Source: Nitriliruptorales bacterium (GTDB lineage: Bacteria > Actinomycetota > Nitriliruptoria > Nitriliruptorales > Nitriliruptoraceae). Taken from it: a stretch of 44,428 bases of DNA. The DNA lies in contig JAGXFT010000059.1 of NCBI GenBank assembly GCA_024637135.1, positions 1-44,428 on the forward strand, given 5' to 3'. Position numbers and translations under genes: made by a program. Numbering within the stretch: the first letter of the stretch is position 1; each line of letters opens with the position of its first letter. Under the pieces are notes generated by a model that saw only the letters and a list, made by a program, of their open reading frames with translations, was not told the DNA's origin and ran no database searches. This document shows positions 38,406 through 44,428 of this stretch, one piece after another.

Positions 38406-38444
38406 TCCGGAGCAGATCCGAGGGCGATCAACATCACGTCAAGA
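38406..38444 (-). promoter_or_regulatory. OmpR/PhoB-type TTGA direct repeats (SHOCT/two-component operon)
   Basis: Minus-strand CTTGACGTGATGTTGA: half-sites 11 bases apart (complement at 38439 and 38428), at 81 and 70 bases from the ATG at 38358. These are exactly the distances found for the cupredoxin gene at 32985. The third half-site at 38406 is degenerate (TCCGG). Suggests autoregulation of the two-component operon. Confidence 0.72.
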
Positions 38445-38459
38445 ACCGCTCGCCGAGGG

Positions 38460-38990
38460 TCACTCCTCCACCGTGACCTCACCCACCATGCCCGCGTCGT
38501 AGTGGCCGGGCTCGTGACAGCCGAAGAGCACCGTCCCGGGTTCGGTGAAGGTCCAAGTGATCGACGCGATCTCGCCGGCAGGGACCTCGACGGCGTTGAC
38601 ATCGCCATGCTCCATGGAGGATTCGTCGTCCATCTCCTCCATGTCGTCCATCTCGCGCATCTCCTGCTCGTGTTCGTCCTGTGCCTCCTGGTCACCGATG
38701 AGAAAGTCGTGGGCGATGGCGTCAGTGTTGGTCACCTCGAACGTGACGGTCTCGCCGACGGCGACGGTGGTCTCGTCGGGATCGAAGATGAACGGGCTGG
38801 TCGCTTCGACCTCGATCGTGCGCTCCGCCGTCGATTCCTCGCCCGGTTCCCCGAACGCGAACTCGGTCTGGGCCTCCTCGGCCTCGCTGGGCGGAGCCAC
38901 CTCGTCGCCGCCGCAGGCAGCAAGCAGGAGCAGGGCAGCCAATCCCACACCCCACGATCCGGTCCGTACTCGACGTGTTGGCGTGCGCAT
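38460..38990 (-). CDS. Cupredoxin-type lipoprotein with acidic Met/His insert
   Basis: A 176-residue protein. Lipobox LLLLAAC ends the signal peptide. The copper domain has HDF in AIAHDFLIG and C, H, M in LFGCHEPGHYDAGM. Between them lies an insert of about 40 residues rich in Glu, Asp, Met and His (EHEQEMREMDDMEEMDDESSMEHGD), which could bind additional Cu(I) or Ag(I); this is quoted only to show composition in part. ATG at 38990 precedes the signal peptide. It has no TTGAC repeat at the position found upstream of the other cupredoxins. Confidence 0.87.
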   Translation of the reverse strand: MRTPTRRVRTGSWGVGLAALLLLAACGGDEVAPPSEAEEAQTEFAFGEPGEESTAERTIEVEATSPFIFDPDETTVAVGETVTFEVTNTDAIAHDFLIGDQEAQDEHEQEMREMDDMEEMDDESSMEHGDVNAVEVPAGEIASITWTFTEPGTVLFGCHEPGHYDAGMVGEVTVEE

Positions 38991-39191
38991 GCTGTCCCCG
39001 TTCGGTCGTGAAGCCACTGGCCGCCGGCCACGGCCATCTGGTGTTCAAACTACGACACGGGCGTCGTGGTATCAGGACCCAAGGGCCCTGATCGGAGGGG
39101 CCAAAGGGACCTCCCGCGCAAGGACTGCCCCGTCCTGGTGCGGCCTTGGAGCGGAACATGTCAAGCTTGGTGGGACAGGTTCGTTGGGAAT

Positions 39192-39416
39192 CTAGTGAGC
39201 CGTCTCCTGTGTGTGGTCGGTGTCGTCGGGGGGTCGGTTGATCCAGGTCGTGTCCGCGAGCTGGGGTGGGACGGGTGCGTGGCGTACGAACCGTTGGGGG
39301 TGTCTGTCGTAGGCGTGGTCGAGCACCGTGGAGCGTGCTGAGGTGATCGTCGGGGCTCGGCCGTAGTGGACGTCGGCGGGGGTCATCAACGCGATGCCGG
39401 AGTGGAGCCTGTTCTC
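39192..39416 (-). pseudogene. IS3-family transposase C-terminal remnant
   Basis: The last about 70 codons of an IS3-type integrase core: NRLHSGIALMTPADVHYGRA, then VLDHAYDRHPQRFVRHAP and WINRP. The upstream part of the reading frame is not transposase-like, so the gene is cut at about 39416. No terminal repeat could be assigned with confidence. Confidence 0.82.
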
Positions 39417-39520
39417 TTGGGGTCGGTTCGGAGGAGAAGGCGAGAACATGAGATCGTGGCCGTCCACGCGGCTGTGGCTGGGTTTCGGCGTGCACGACAG
39501 GTGTGGTGCACGTGACGTCG

Positions 39521-40063
39521 TCATGGGTCTGTGGTGGTGTTGAGTTGGACGATGAGTTCGCGGTTGGCGGCGCGAGCGGCGTCGAGATCGCGGCTGCGGT
39601 CTTTCAGTTGCAGACGCAGATCGATGGTCTGTTGTTCCAGGGTGGTGATGCGTTGGTGGAGGGCGTCGATGTCGTCGGGTGCGCCGAGGCCGGACTCGTG
39701 CCAGGTCTGCTCGCCGAGCAGCTCGGACAGACGAGACTCGAGCTGTCGCGTTCGTGCCACGAGTCGGGTGCAGCGCTGCTGGGTGGCGAGCAGATCGGCG
39801 TGAAGCGAAGCGCGGGTGACACCGTGGTCAGCGTCGTCGGCGTGTGGGGGTCGGGTCTGTGCTGCGTGGATCTGATCGGCGACGTCGTGGTGGCGGTAGA
39901 GGAAGGTGCGGTCCACGCCCGCGCCGTGTGCGATGCCGGTGATCGTGATCTCGTCGCCGTGGTCGACCGCGGCGGCCAGCACGGCCAGGACACGCTCCCG
40001 ACGTCGCTGTGAGTCGGCTTGTCGCCCTGCGGTCATGGCCGCGATGGTCGAGGATGAGGTCAT
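39521..40063 (-). CDS. DUF6262 protein (Tn554-like transposition partner)
   Basis: A 180-residue protein. An N-terminal TetR-like helix-turn-helix (ITGIAHGAGVDRTFLYRHHD) is followed by a long coiled coil (ESRLSELLGEQTWH to IDLRLQLKDRSRDLDAARAAN). This is the DUF6262 pattern, which accompanies Tn554-type tyrosine recombinases as TnpC-like partner. Its ATG overlaps the recombinase stop as ATGA. The gene is intact, but its recombinase partner is truncated, so the module is probably dead. Confidence 0.83.
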   Translation of the reverse strand: MTSSSTIAAMTAGRQADSQRRRERVLAVLAAAVDHGDEITITGIAHGAGVDRTFLYRHHDVADQIHAAQTRPPHADDADHGVTRASLHADLLATQQRCTRLVARTRQLESRLSELLGEQTWHESGLGAPDDIDALHQRITTLEQQTIDLRLQLKDRSRDLDAARAANRELIVQLNTTTDP

Positions 40064-40722
40064 GGGCGCGTCTCGGGTCGGAAGGTGGGCAGGGGCTGGC
40101 GGATGCGGGGCATGCCCAGCATCGCGGTGCGGTGGCGGCGCACGACGGCGACTGCCTGTTCGACCTGGCCACGGTCGGTGTCGGTGAGTTCGGCGAGGCC
40201 GTCGGTGATCTGGTCGATGAGACGGCGGATCGCGGCGATCTCGTGGTGGGATGGCATCGCTTCGGTGCGTGCCCAGTCGTCGATGTCGTCGCTGGTGGCA
40301 AGGAGGCGTTCACGGTTTCGGAGCAGGTCGTCGAGGTAGGTCTGCAGGTCGGGCAGGTAGGACACGTCGGTGCGGAAGTGGTCGCAGCCGACGCACCGGA
40401 ACCGGTAGGGGCAGGCGTTGCCGCCGGCGGTGACGTTGGACGGTTTGACGCAGTTGCCGAACGGGACAGCGACCTCGCCGATTGCCCGGCGGGCATGTTC
40501 GGAGTCCAGCAGTTGTTCGACGGTGCGCCAGATCCGGTTGCCGTGCCGGTCGAACTGCATCGCGGCGACCTTGTCCACGGCGTTGTGCCGGCGTTTCTCC
40601 CCGACGCGGTAGTAGCGGGTGGTGGTGTCGAGTTTGCGGTGGTCCATCAGTTCGGCGAGCACGTCGATGCCGACGCCGGCGTGACGTTGGGCGTAGGTGT
40701 GTCGGTATCCATTGTGGCCCGG
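40060..40722 (-). pseudogene. Tyrosine recombinase, 5'-truncated (Tn554-like)
   Basis: The frame begins at a break near 40722 with GYRHTYAQRHAGVGIDVLAE, then LMDHRKLDTTTRYYRV, which contains the catalytic R-H-x-x-H region's last parts and the nucleophile Tyr in the TTRYY motif. A zinc-like segment (CVKPSNVTAGGNACPYRFRC, then VGC) and a helical tail follow, as in Tn554 TnpB-type recombinases. About two-thirds of the gene is missing. It precedes the DUF6262 gene. Confidence 0.85.
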
Positions 40723-40729
40723 GGGCGCG

Positions 40730-40749
40730 ACGCTTGCAACAGCAAGCGT
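40730..40749. terminator. Stem-loop at recombinase breakpoint
   Basis: ACGCTTGC at 40730-40737 pairs perfectly with GCAAGCGT at 40742-40749 around AACA. On the plus strand it is followed by TCTTGTTTCG, U-rich enough for a weak terminator, but no plus-strand gene ends here. It sits precisely at the truncation point of the recombinase and may be an element end. Confidence 0.45.
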
Positions 40750-40771
40750 TCTTGTTTCGTGTCCACGGCTC

Positions 40772-41563
40772 TCAGGGGCTTGCAGACCGAATGTGCCACT
40801 CGGCGGTGGTCGGGTCGGGGGTACCGAAGACGGTGGTGATGAGAGATTGGGCGGCGTCGGGTCCGGTGACGTGGAGGTCGAGGTGGTCGTTGGAGATGTG
40901 GAGGGTGAAGTCGAAGAAGTTGCAGCAGTCGTGTTCGGCGGCGGCGGTCGTGATCAGGTCAGCGGCCAGGTCGAGATCGAGGTTGAACCGCAATGTGATC
41001 CCGTCCGGGATGCGGTGGTGGCCTGTTGCCCGGTGGAGGAGTTGTTGCCAGTCGGCCAGTCGGGCTGGCATCTGGGCAGGGTGGAGGGTGCAGGCGACTG
41101 CGTCGTCTCGCGGCTGCGCGACGGGCACGGGCATGGGGGTGTCGCCGGTGTCGGACGGCGTGTCGAGGCATACGCATGCCCCGTGGCCGCAGGGGCCGTC
41201 GTGGGCGGGGCGGGCCAGTTGCGACCGGACCTGCTCGAGGTCGGCGGTCAGCGCCACGAGTTCGGCGATGAGTTGTCGGGTGTCGGACAACTGCTGGTCG
41301 ACGTTGGTGGCCAGGCGGTCCGCCACGGGTCCACACCGGTCGTGCTCCCAGACCTCGATGAGTTCGGCCAGGACCGCCGGGGGCAGTTGCAGTGTGCGGG
41401 CCCGGGCCACCAACTGCAGGCGTGCGATGTCGCGGTCGGTGTAGGTCCGGTAGCCGTTGGCCGCCCGGTCGGCAGGCGGGATCAGGCCTTCGTCTTCGTA
41501 GTAGCGGATGGTGGTCGTGGGCAGTCCGGAACGTGTGGCTGCCTCGCCGATGCGAAGGCCCAT
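40772..41563 (-). CDS. MerR-family regulator with extra C-terminal domain
   Basis: A 263-residue protein. The N-terminal MerR domain (LRIGEAATRSGLPTTTIRYY to DIARLQLVARARTLQLPPAV) and coiled coil are followed by CGHGACVCL, a possible metal site, and a second alpha/beta domain of about 100 residues (ITLRFNLDLDLAADLI; HDCCNFFDFTLHI) seen in some actinobacterial heavy-metal MerR proteins. The paired Cys-Cys may add a sensing site. The promoter upstream has the MerR 19-bp spacing, so it is autoregulated. ATG at 41563 has GAAAGG upstream. Confidence 0.9.
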   Translation of the reverse strand: MGLRIGEAATRSGLPTTTIRYYEDEGLIPPADRAANGYRTYTDRDIARLQLVARARTLQLPPAVLAELIEVWEHDRCGPVADRLATNVDQQLSDTRQLIAELVALTADLEQVRSQLARPAHDGPCGHGACVCLDTPSDTGDTPMPVPVAQPRDDAVACTLHPAQMPARLADWQQLLHRATGHHRIPDGITLRFNLDLDLAADLITTAAAEHDCCNFFDFTLHISNDHLDLHVTGPDAAQSLITTVFGTPDPTTAEWHIRSASP

Positions 41564-41594
41564 GGCGACACCTTTCGGGTTCGACTGGCCGATG

Positions 41595-41625
41595 ACGGTA
41601 CACCTTCGACCAACTCCAAGGTCAA
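41595..41625 (-). promoter_or_regulatory. MerR-type promoter with 19-bp spacer
   Basis: Minus strand: TTGACC (41625-41620), 19-base spacer, TACCGT (41600-41595). The spacer holds the dyad ACCTT (41602-41606) / AAGGT (41618-41622). Long spacers with such a dyad are the hallmark of MerR-controlled promoters. It drives the MerR gene itself. Confidence 0.8.
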
Positions 41626-41649
41626 GCCCGCCTGACCTCGGCAGTTGCC

Positions 41650-41664
41650 TTCGACCCGGTCGAA
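41650..41664. promoter_or_regulatory. 15-bp palindrome before the Rdx gene
   Basis: TTCGACCCGGTCGAA is perfectly symmetric around C41657. It lies 40 bases before the Rdx ATG and shares TTCGAC with the MerR spacer. Candidate operator for the rightward Rdx-ynfA pair. Confidence 0.55.
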
Positions 41665-41703
41665 TCTCGTAGCGTGACCCTCAGCGACAACGACTGGAGC
41701 AAC

Positions 41704-41937
41704 ATGAACGTCGAGATCGAGTACTGCGTGCCGTGTGGCCACCTCGACCGGGCGCAGCGCGCTCAGCACCGGCTGTTGGACACCTATGGAAACCGGCTCG
41801 ACGCCGTGACGCTGCGCACCGGGACCGGTGGTGTGTTCATTGTCCGAGCCGATGGCCAACAGGTGTGGGACGCTGCCAGCGACGGGTACGACCTGGACGC
41901 GATCACCGCCGAGATCGACCGTCGCCTCACCGCTTGA
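41704..41937 (+). CDS. Rdx-family (SelW/T/H-like) thioredoxin-fold protein
   Basis: A 77-residue protein. It starts MNVEIEYCVPCGHLDRA with the redox CxxC motif (C8, C11) in the position of the selenocysteine/cysteine motif of SelW-like proteins, and the rest (GGVFIVRADGQQVWDA) fits the small fold. Probably a cytoplasmic redox protein. The ATG at 41704 gives the family N-terminus; an upstream GTG adds unmatched residues. Neighbour of ynfA, 24 bases away. Confidence 0.88.
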   Translation: MNVEIEYCVPCGHLDRAQRAQHRLLDTYGNRLDAVTLRTGTGGVFIVRADGQQVWDAASDGYDLDAITAEIDRRLTA

Positions 41938-41961
41938 TTGTCCCACATCGAGGACGCCACC

Positions 41962-42291
41962 ATGGTCGCCCGTTCCTTGGCTCTGTTCACCATCGCCGCG
42001 ATCGCCGAGATCGGAGGCGCGTGGTTGGTTTGGCAAGGACTGCGCGGCGACCGCGGGTGGGTCTGGGTCGTCCTGGGCGGGCTCGCCCTGGCTGGCTACG
42101 GCCTGGTGGCGACGTTGCAGCCCGGGACCGAGTTCGGGCGGGTGTTCGCGGCCTACGGCGGGATCTTCATCGTGGGATCGATCGCGTGGGGCACGGTGTT
42201 CGAAGGGTTTCGCCCCGACCGCTACGACCTGCTCGGCGCCGCGGTGTGTCTGGCTGGCATGGCCATCATCATGTATGCACCCCGCACCTGA
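41962..42291 (+). CDS. ynfA: YnfA-family membrane protein
   Basis: A 109-residue protein with four transmembrane helices, the exact size of the YnfA/UPF0060 family (about 108). Diagnostic motifs: [31 protein letters not shown] and [15 protein letters not shown]. The family resembles small multidrug-resistance transporters; substrate uncertain. ATG at 41962 is favoured because it gives the family start. It probably forms an operon with the Rdx gene. Confidence 0.93.
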   Translation: MVARSLALFTIAAIAEIGGAWLVWQGLRGDRGWVWVVLGGLALAGYGLVATLQPGTEFGRVFAAYGGIFIVGSIAWGTVFEGFRPDRYDLLGAAVCLAGMAIIMYAPRT

Positions 42292-42351
42292 GCCAAAGAC
42301 GTTGACCACCCGCCTTGTTCGTGGCGGACCCTCCACGCATCTCGACGAGGT

Positions 42352-42660
42352 GGCGTGATCATTGAGCAGTAGGTGTCGGTGCAGTCGCCGGGGTCGTAGC
42401 CGTCGGCACGGTCAGCGAGTGCCTTCAGGGTGTCGCGGGTGGTGAGGAGTCCGTCCAGCGCTAGTCGATGTCGTAGAGCCCTTGCTGCACGAGCATGGCC
42501 ACATGTTCGCAGGCCGGGTGGCCGTCGTTGCGGATCGCCCGGACCTGACCGATCTGGGCCAAGGTGAGCCCGCTGGTCTGGGCTGCCCTGGTGACGGCGA
42601 GGCGGTCGATGACGGTCGGGGCGTAGTCGCGGTACCCGCCGATGGTGCGGGCCGGGGACG
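42352..42660 (-). pseudogene. MerR-family regulator remnant
   Basis: The frame starts abruptly with ARTIGGYRDYAPTVIDRLAV, then TLAQIGQVRAIRNDGHPACEH and ends in a TAG after LYDID. The next frame continues LDGLLTTRDTLKALADRADG and ends near CTDTYCSMI. So the N-terminal half of the HTH is missing and one indel splits the rest. The GYRDY and CEH motifs match heavy-metal MerR proteins. Confidence 0.82.
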
Positions 42661-42739
42661 GTCAGAGATCCTCGAGAGATGATGTGCGTGACGTGACATT
42701 GCTGTACAGCGTCGAGTGGTCTCGTCAGGTCCATGGTGG

Positions 42740-43150
42740 TTACGAGGGTCGATCGGCGTCGCTGAGGCGATGTTCGATCAGTTGGCAGAAGTGGCCGTCG
42801 CCGTCCGTGGAGGGGGCCTGTGTCAGCAATCGCTTGAGTTCGTCACGGGCGCGATGCATCTCGTCGATCTGCGCGTCCAGGTCGTGGATGCGGCCACGAG
42901 CAACGTCGAGCACCAGGTCGCAGGGGCGTTCACCGCGATCGCGCAGTGCGAGGATCTCGGCGATCTCGTCCAGTTGGAGGTTGAGCTTGGTCGCCCGTCG
43001 CACGAACGCGAGCCGCTCGACGTCGCGGACCTCATAGTTTCGGTAGCCGGCGGATGTTCGTGCCGGCTCGGGCAGAAGCCCGATCGATTCGTAGTAGCGG
43101 ATGGTCTTGGGGTTGACTCCGACGGTGTCGGCGAGTTCACCGATCAGCAT
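42740..43150 (-). CDS. MerR-family heavy-metal-responsive regulator
   Basis: A 136-residue MerR protein. It begins MLIGELADTVGVNPKTIRYY, with RTSAGYRNYEVRDVERL and LQLDEIAEILALRDRGERPC; the C-terminus has FCQLIEH. The cysteine at the end of the dimerisation helix (RPCD) and a later C in GHFCQL are the metal-ligand positions in CueR/ZntR relatives, so metal sensing is likely. ATG at 43150 has GAAAGGG. It is downstream of the copper-transport genes in the same direction, and probably controls them. Confidence 0.9.
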   Translation of the reverse strand: MLIGELADTVGVNPKTIRYYESIGLLPEPARTSAGYRNYEVRDVERLAFVRRATKLNLQLDEIAEILALRDRGERPCDLVLDVARGRIHDLDAQIDEMHRARDELKRLLTQAPSTDGDGHFCQLIEHRLSDADRPS

Positions 43151-43213
43151 GGTCTGCCCTTTCGATTGGCCGGTGGACATGGTGACGGATGTCGCGTCGG
43201 TTCGGGGTCGGCA

Positions 43214-43936
43214 TCAGCGCTGGCCGGTCGGCCAGGTCAGCAGCGGGGCGTTGACCACGATGCCGGTCTGTTGGAGTTTCAGGTTGCCGTCGGCTGCTGC
43301 GGTCTCGGTCTGTTCGGCCGTGGTCAGCAGCCGGGCTTGTTGTTGGTCGTTCCAAGTTGCCTCGACGATTTCTCGCAGCGGCGAGTAGGTCTCGTCGCCG
43401 GGGGCGCTGTCGAAGACGTCGGGCTGGAATCCCAGCGGGCCGGCCGGGGTGTCGTCGGGTACCAGCCCGTTGGTGAACACGTAGACGGTTCCGAGTGCCG
43501 GCGCCGGGATCGTGGCCAGGCTTTCGACCACCGGGACGGGTGAGGCCATCATGCCCTCCAGGGTCTGGGCGATCGTGGGGTCGGATACCTCGGTGTGGAT
43601 GAACGCGATCGGTTCGCCGTCGTAGTAGCCGAACACGGGGGGCACTCGTGGGGCGTCGGGCGACATCGACGACATCGACGGTCCGGTTGGGTCCCCGTCG
43701 CCCATGGGCGCCCCTGACGTCGGCTGTTCGGTGGTCGGGGCGGCCATCTCGCCGGCCTGGTCGAGTCCGTAGGTCCACCAGACCCCGAAGCCGAGCGTGA
43801 CTGCGGCGATGGCAGTCGCGACGGTGATCCAGAAGGTGACGGGATGTCCGTCGACCTCGGCGTGCCACCGGGACGCCGGTTCGGGGGCGGTGTCGGCTTC
43901 GGGGCCGTGGCGCGGTCGCGGGTTGTCGTGGCTCAT
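43214..43936 (-). CDS. DUF7482-like membrane-anchored protein of copper loci
   Basis: A 240-residue protein with one N-terminal transmembrane helix (VTFWITVATAIAAVTLGFGVW) and a Met-rich linker. The external domain carries VPPVFGYYDGEPIAFIHTE, PLGFQPDVFDSAPGDETYS and PLLTWPTGQR, a conserved pattern of an actinobacterial family seen next to copper genes. Function unknown. ATGA junction with the HMA gene. Part of a leftward copper operon. Confidence 0.78.
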   Translation of the reverse strand: MSHDNPRPRHGPEADTAPEPASRWHAEVDGHPVTFWITVATAIAAVTLGFGVWWTYGLDQAGEMAAPTTEQPTSGAPMGDGDPTGPSMSSMSPDAPRVPPVFGYYDGEPIAFIHTEVSDPTIAQTLEGMMASPVPVVESLATIPAPALGTVYVFTNGLVPDDTPAGPLGFQPDVFDSAPGDETYSPLREIVEATWNDQQQARLLTTAEQTETAAADGNLKLQQTGIVVNAPLLTWPTGQR

Positions 43937-44139
43937 GTGGATGTCTTTCGGGCGGCGTGGTCATGATCCGTGACGTCGAATCCCAGCTGGTGGAGCGCGG
44001 CTCGGACCTGACCGTCCGTGACCTCATTCGTGTGCTCGACGACGACGAGGTCGCGCTGGTGGTCTGCCTGGATGTGTGTCACGCCCGCCAGCGCCCCGAC
44101 GCGGCCTTCGATCCGTTGGGCGCAGTTGTCGCAGTGCAT
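43933..44139 (-). CDS. HMA-domain copper chaperone (possibly part of the upstream ATPase)
   Basis: A 68-residue heavy-metal-associated domain with metal motif MHCDNC (CxxC) and the family pattern VGALAGVTHIQAD, then LVVVEHTNEVTDGQVRAAL. It could be a free CopZ-like chaperone starting at this ATG. However, the sequence just before it in the ATPase frame ends RRIELGVP, the normal lead-in to such a domain, so a single-base indel may separate a domain once fused to the ATPase tail. ATGA links it to the next gene. Confidence 0.85.
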   Translation of the reverse strand: MHCDNCAQRIEGRVGALAGVTHIQADHQRDLVVVEHTNEVTDGQVRAALHQLGFDVTDHDHAARKTST

Positions 44140-44428
44140 GGCACTCCCAGCTCGATCCGGCGCGGCGCGGGGGTGTGGCGGGCGGTCTCGGCGGGGTTGG
44201 TCGGGTGCGCGACCGGTTCGGTCTGCTGGGCGGTCGGAACCCGGTGCTGTTGGTGGTCGTGCTGGGGGTCGTGAGGTGTGTGGGGGTCAGGGTCGTGGTT
44301 GGGCTGGCCGCGCAGGCTGGTCAGCATTCGGCCTCGGAAGGAGTTGCCGAGCACGGCCGTGACCGACGCGACCATTGCGACCATCGCCCACACCGGATGC
44401 ACGAGCCCGGTCGTGGCCAGCGGCACCC
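44079..44428 (-). CDS. Copper P-type ATPase, C-terminal end (runs off window)
   Basis: Only the last part is in the window. PLATTGLVHPVWAMVAMVAS, then VTAVLGNSFRGRM matches the last transmembrane helix of CopA-type P1B ATPases (the N-P and GNS motif). A long His/Pro/Asp/Thr-rich tail follows (HDPDPHTPHDPQHDHQQHR), unusual for the family and likely to bind metal. The frame then runs 60 bases into the HMA gene in another register, which suggests a frameshift near 44138. Confidence 0.78.
   Translation of the reverse strand, partial: VPLATTGLVHPVWAMVAMVASVTAVLGNSFRGRMLTSLRGQPNHDPDPHTPHDPQHDHQQHRVPTAQQTEPVAHPTNPAETARHTPAPRRIELGVPCTATTAPNGSKAASGRWRA

Noticed and set aside
1-44428. tRNA, rRNA and CRISPR arrays
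   Set aside because: No cloverleaf-type sequences with conserved arms, no rRNA motifs and no regularly spaced repeats of 25-40 bases were seen.

Overview
The window is high-GC DNA with many GTG starts, a WhiB protein, actinobacterial-style conjugation genes and very tight ATGA/GTGA gene overlaps. This points to a member of the Actinomycetota; the lineage cannot be fixed from sequence alone. It divides into a mobile, probably conjugative element (plasmid or integrated element, about 2.7-31.3 kb) and a copper/redox island rich in gene debris (about 31.8-44.4 kb).

Left edge (1-3.8 kb): an apparently intact IS1380-family insertion sequence with terminal repeats and a CTGAG target duplication, a VOC/glyoxalase protein, and a leftward gene with a sigma4-like C-terminus next to a large inverted repeat. 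A ribbon-helix-helix/MazF-like toxin-antitoxin pair follows (3.8-4.4 kb).

Conjugation module (4.5-16.3 kb): one co-directional run encodes a TcpC-like protein, small membrane proteins, a PrgI-like protein, a VirB4 ATPase, a VirB6/TrbL-like membrane protein, a lytic transglycosylase/M15 peptidase, a TraG/VirD4 coupling ATPase and a replication-relaxation family protein. No classical relaxase or integrase gene is visible in this module.

Accessory module (16.4-31.3 kb): an orphan ParB-like protein, a cysteine-rich DUF4417 protein, a SWIM-finger amidoligase, two gamma-glutamylcyclotransferase-fold proteins, an RHH protein, a WhiB protein, a YdjM-like membrane protein, a multi-zinc protein with a DnaA-domain-IV-like segment, HicA/HicB, an SprT-like protein, a putative autoregulated zinc-finger protein and an AlbA_2 (Schlafen-type) protein. 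A dispersed element (GTCACGCCCCCC-N8/9-TGCCCTTCTGTTG) lies 20-30 nt before four start codons and ties the conjugation operon, parB, the DUF4417/amidoligase operon and whiB into one apparent regulon.

Copper/redox island (31.8-44.4 kb): rhodanese, three cupredoxins, SHOCT proteins, DUF302, a PhoB-type response regulator/kinase pair, MerR regulators, an Rdx (SelW-like) protein, YnfA, a DUF7482-like protein, an HMA copper chaperone and the C-terminus of a copper P-type ATPase. Between them lie broken pieces of an amino-acid permease, a YedZ-like membrane protein, a potassium channel, an IS3 transposase, a Tn554-like recombinase and a MerR gene. Four promoters here share an 11-bp-spaced TTGAC direct repeat at nearly the same distance from the start codon, which looks like the regulon of the local two-component system.
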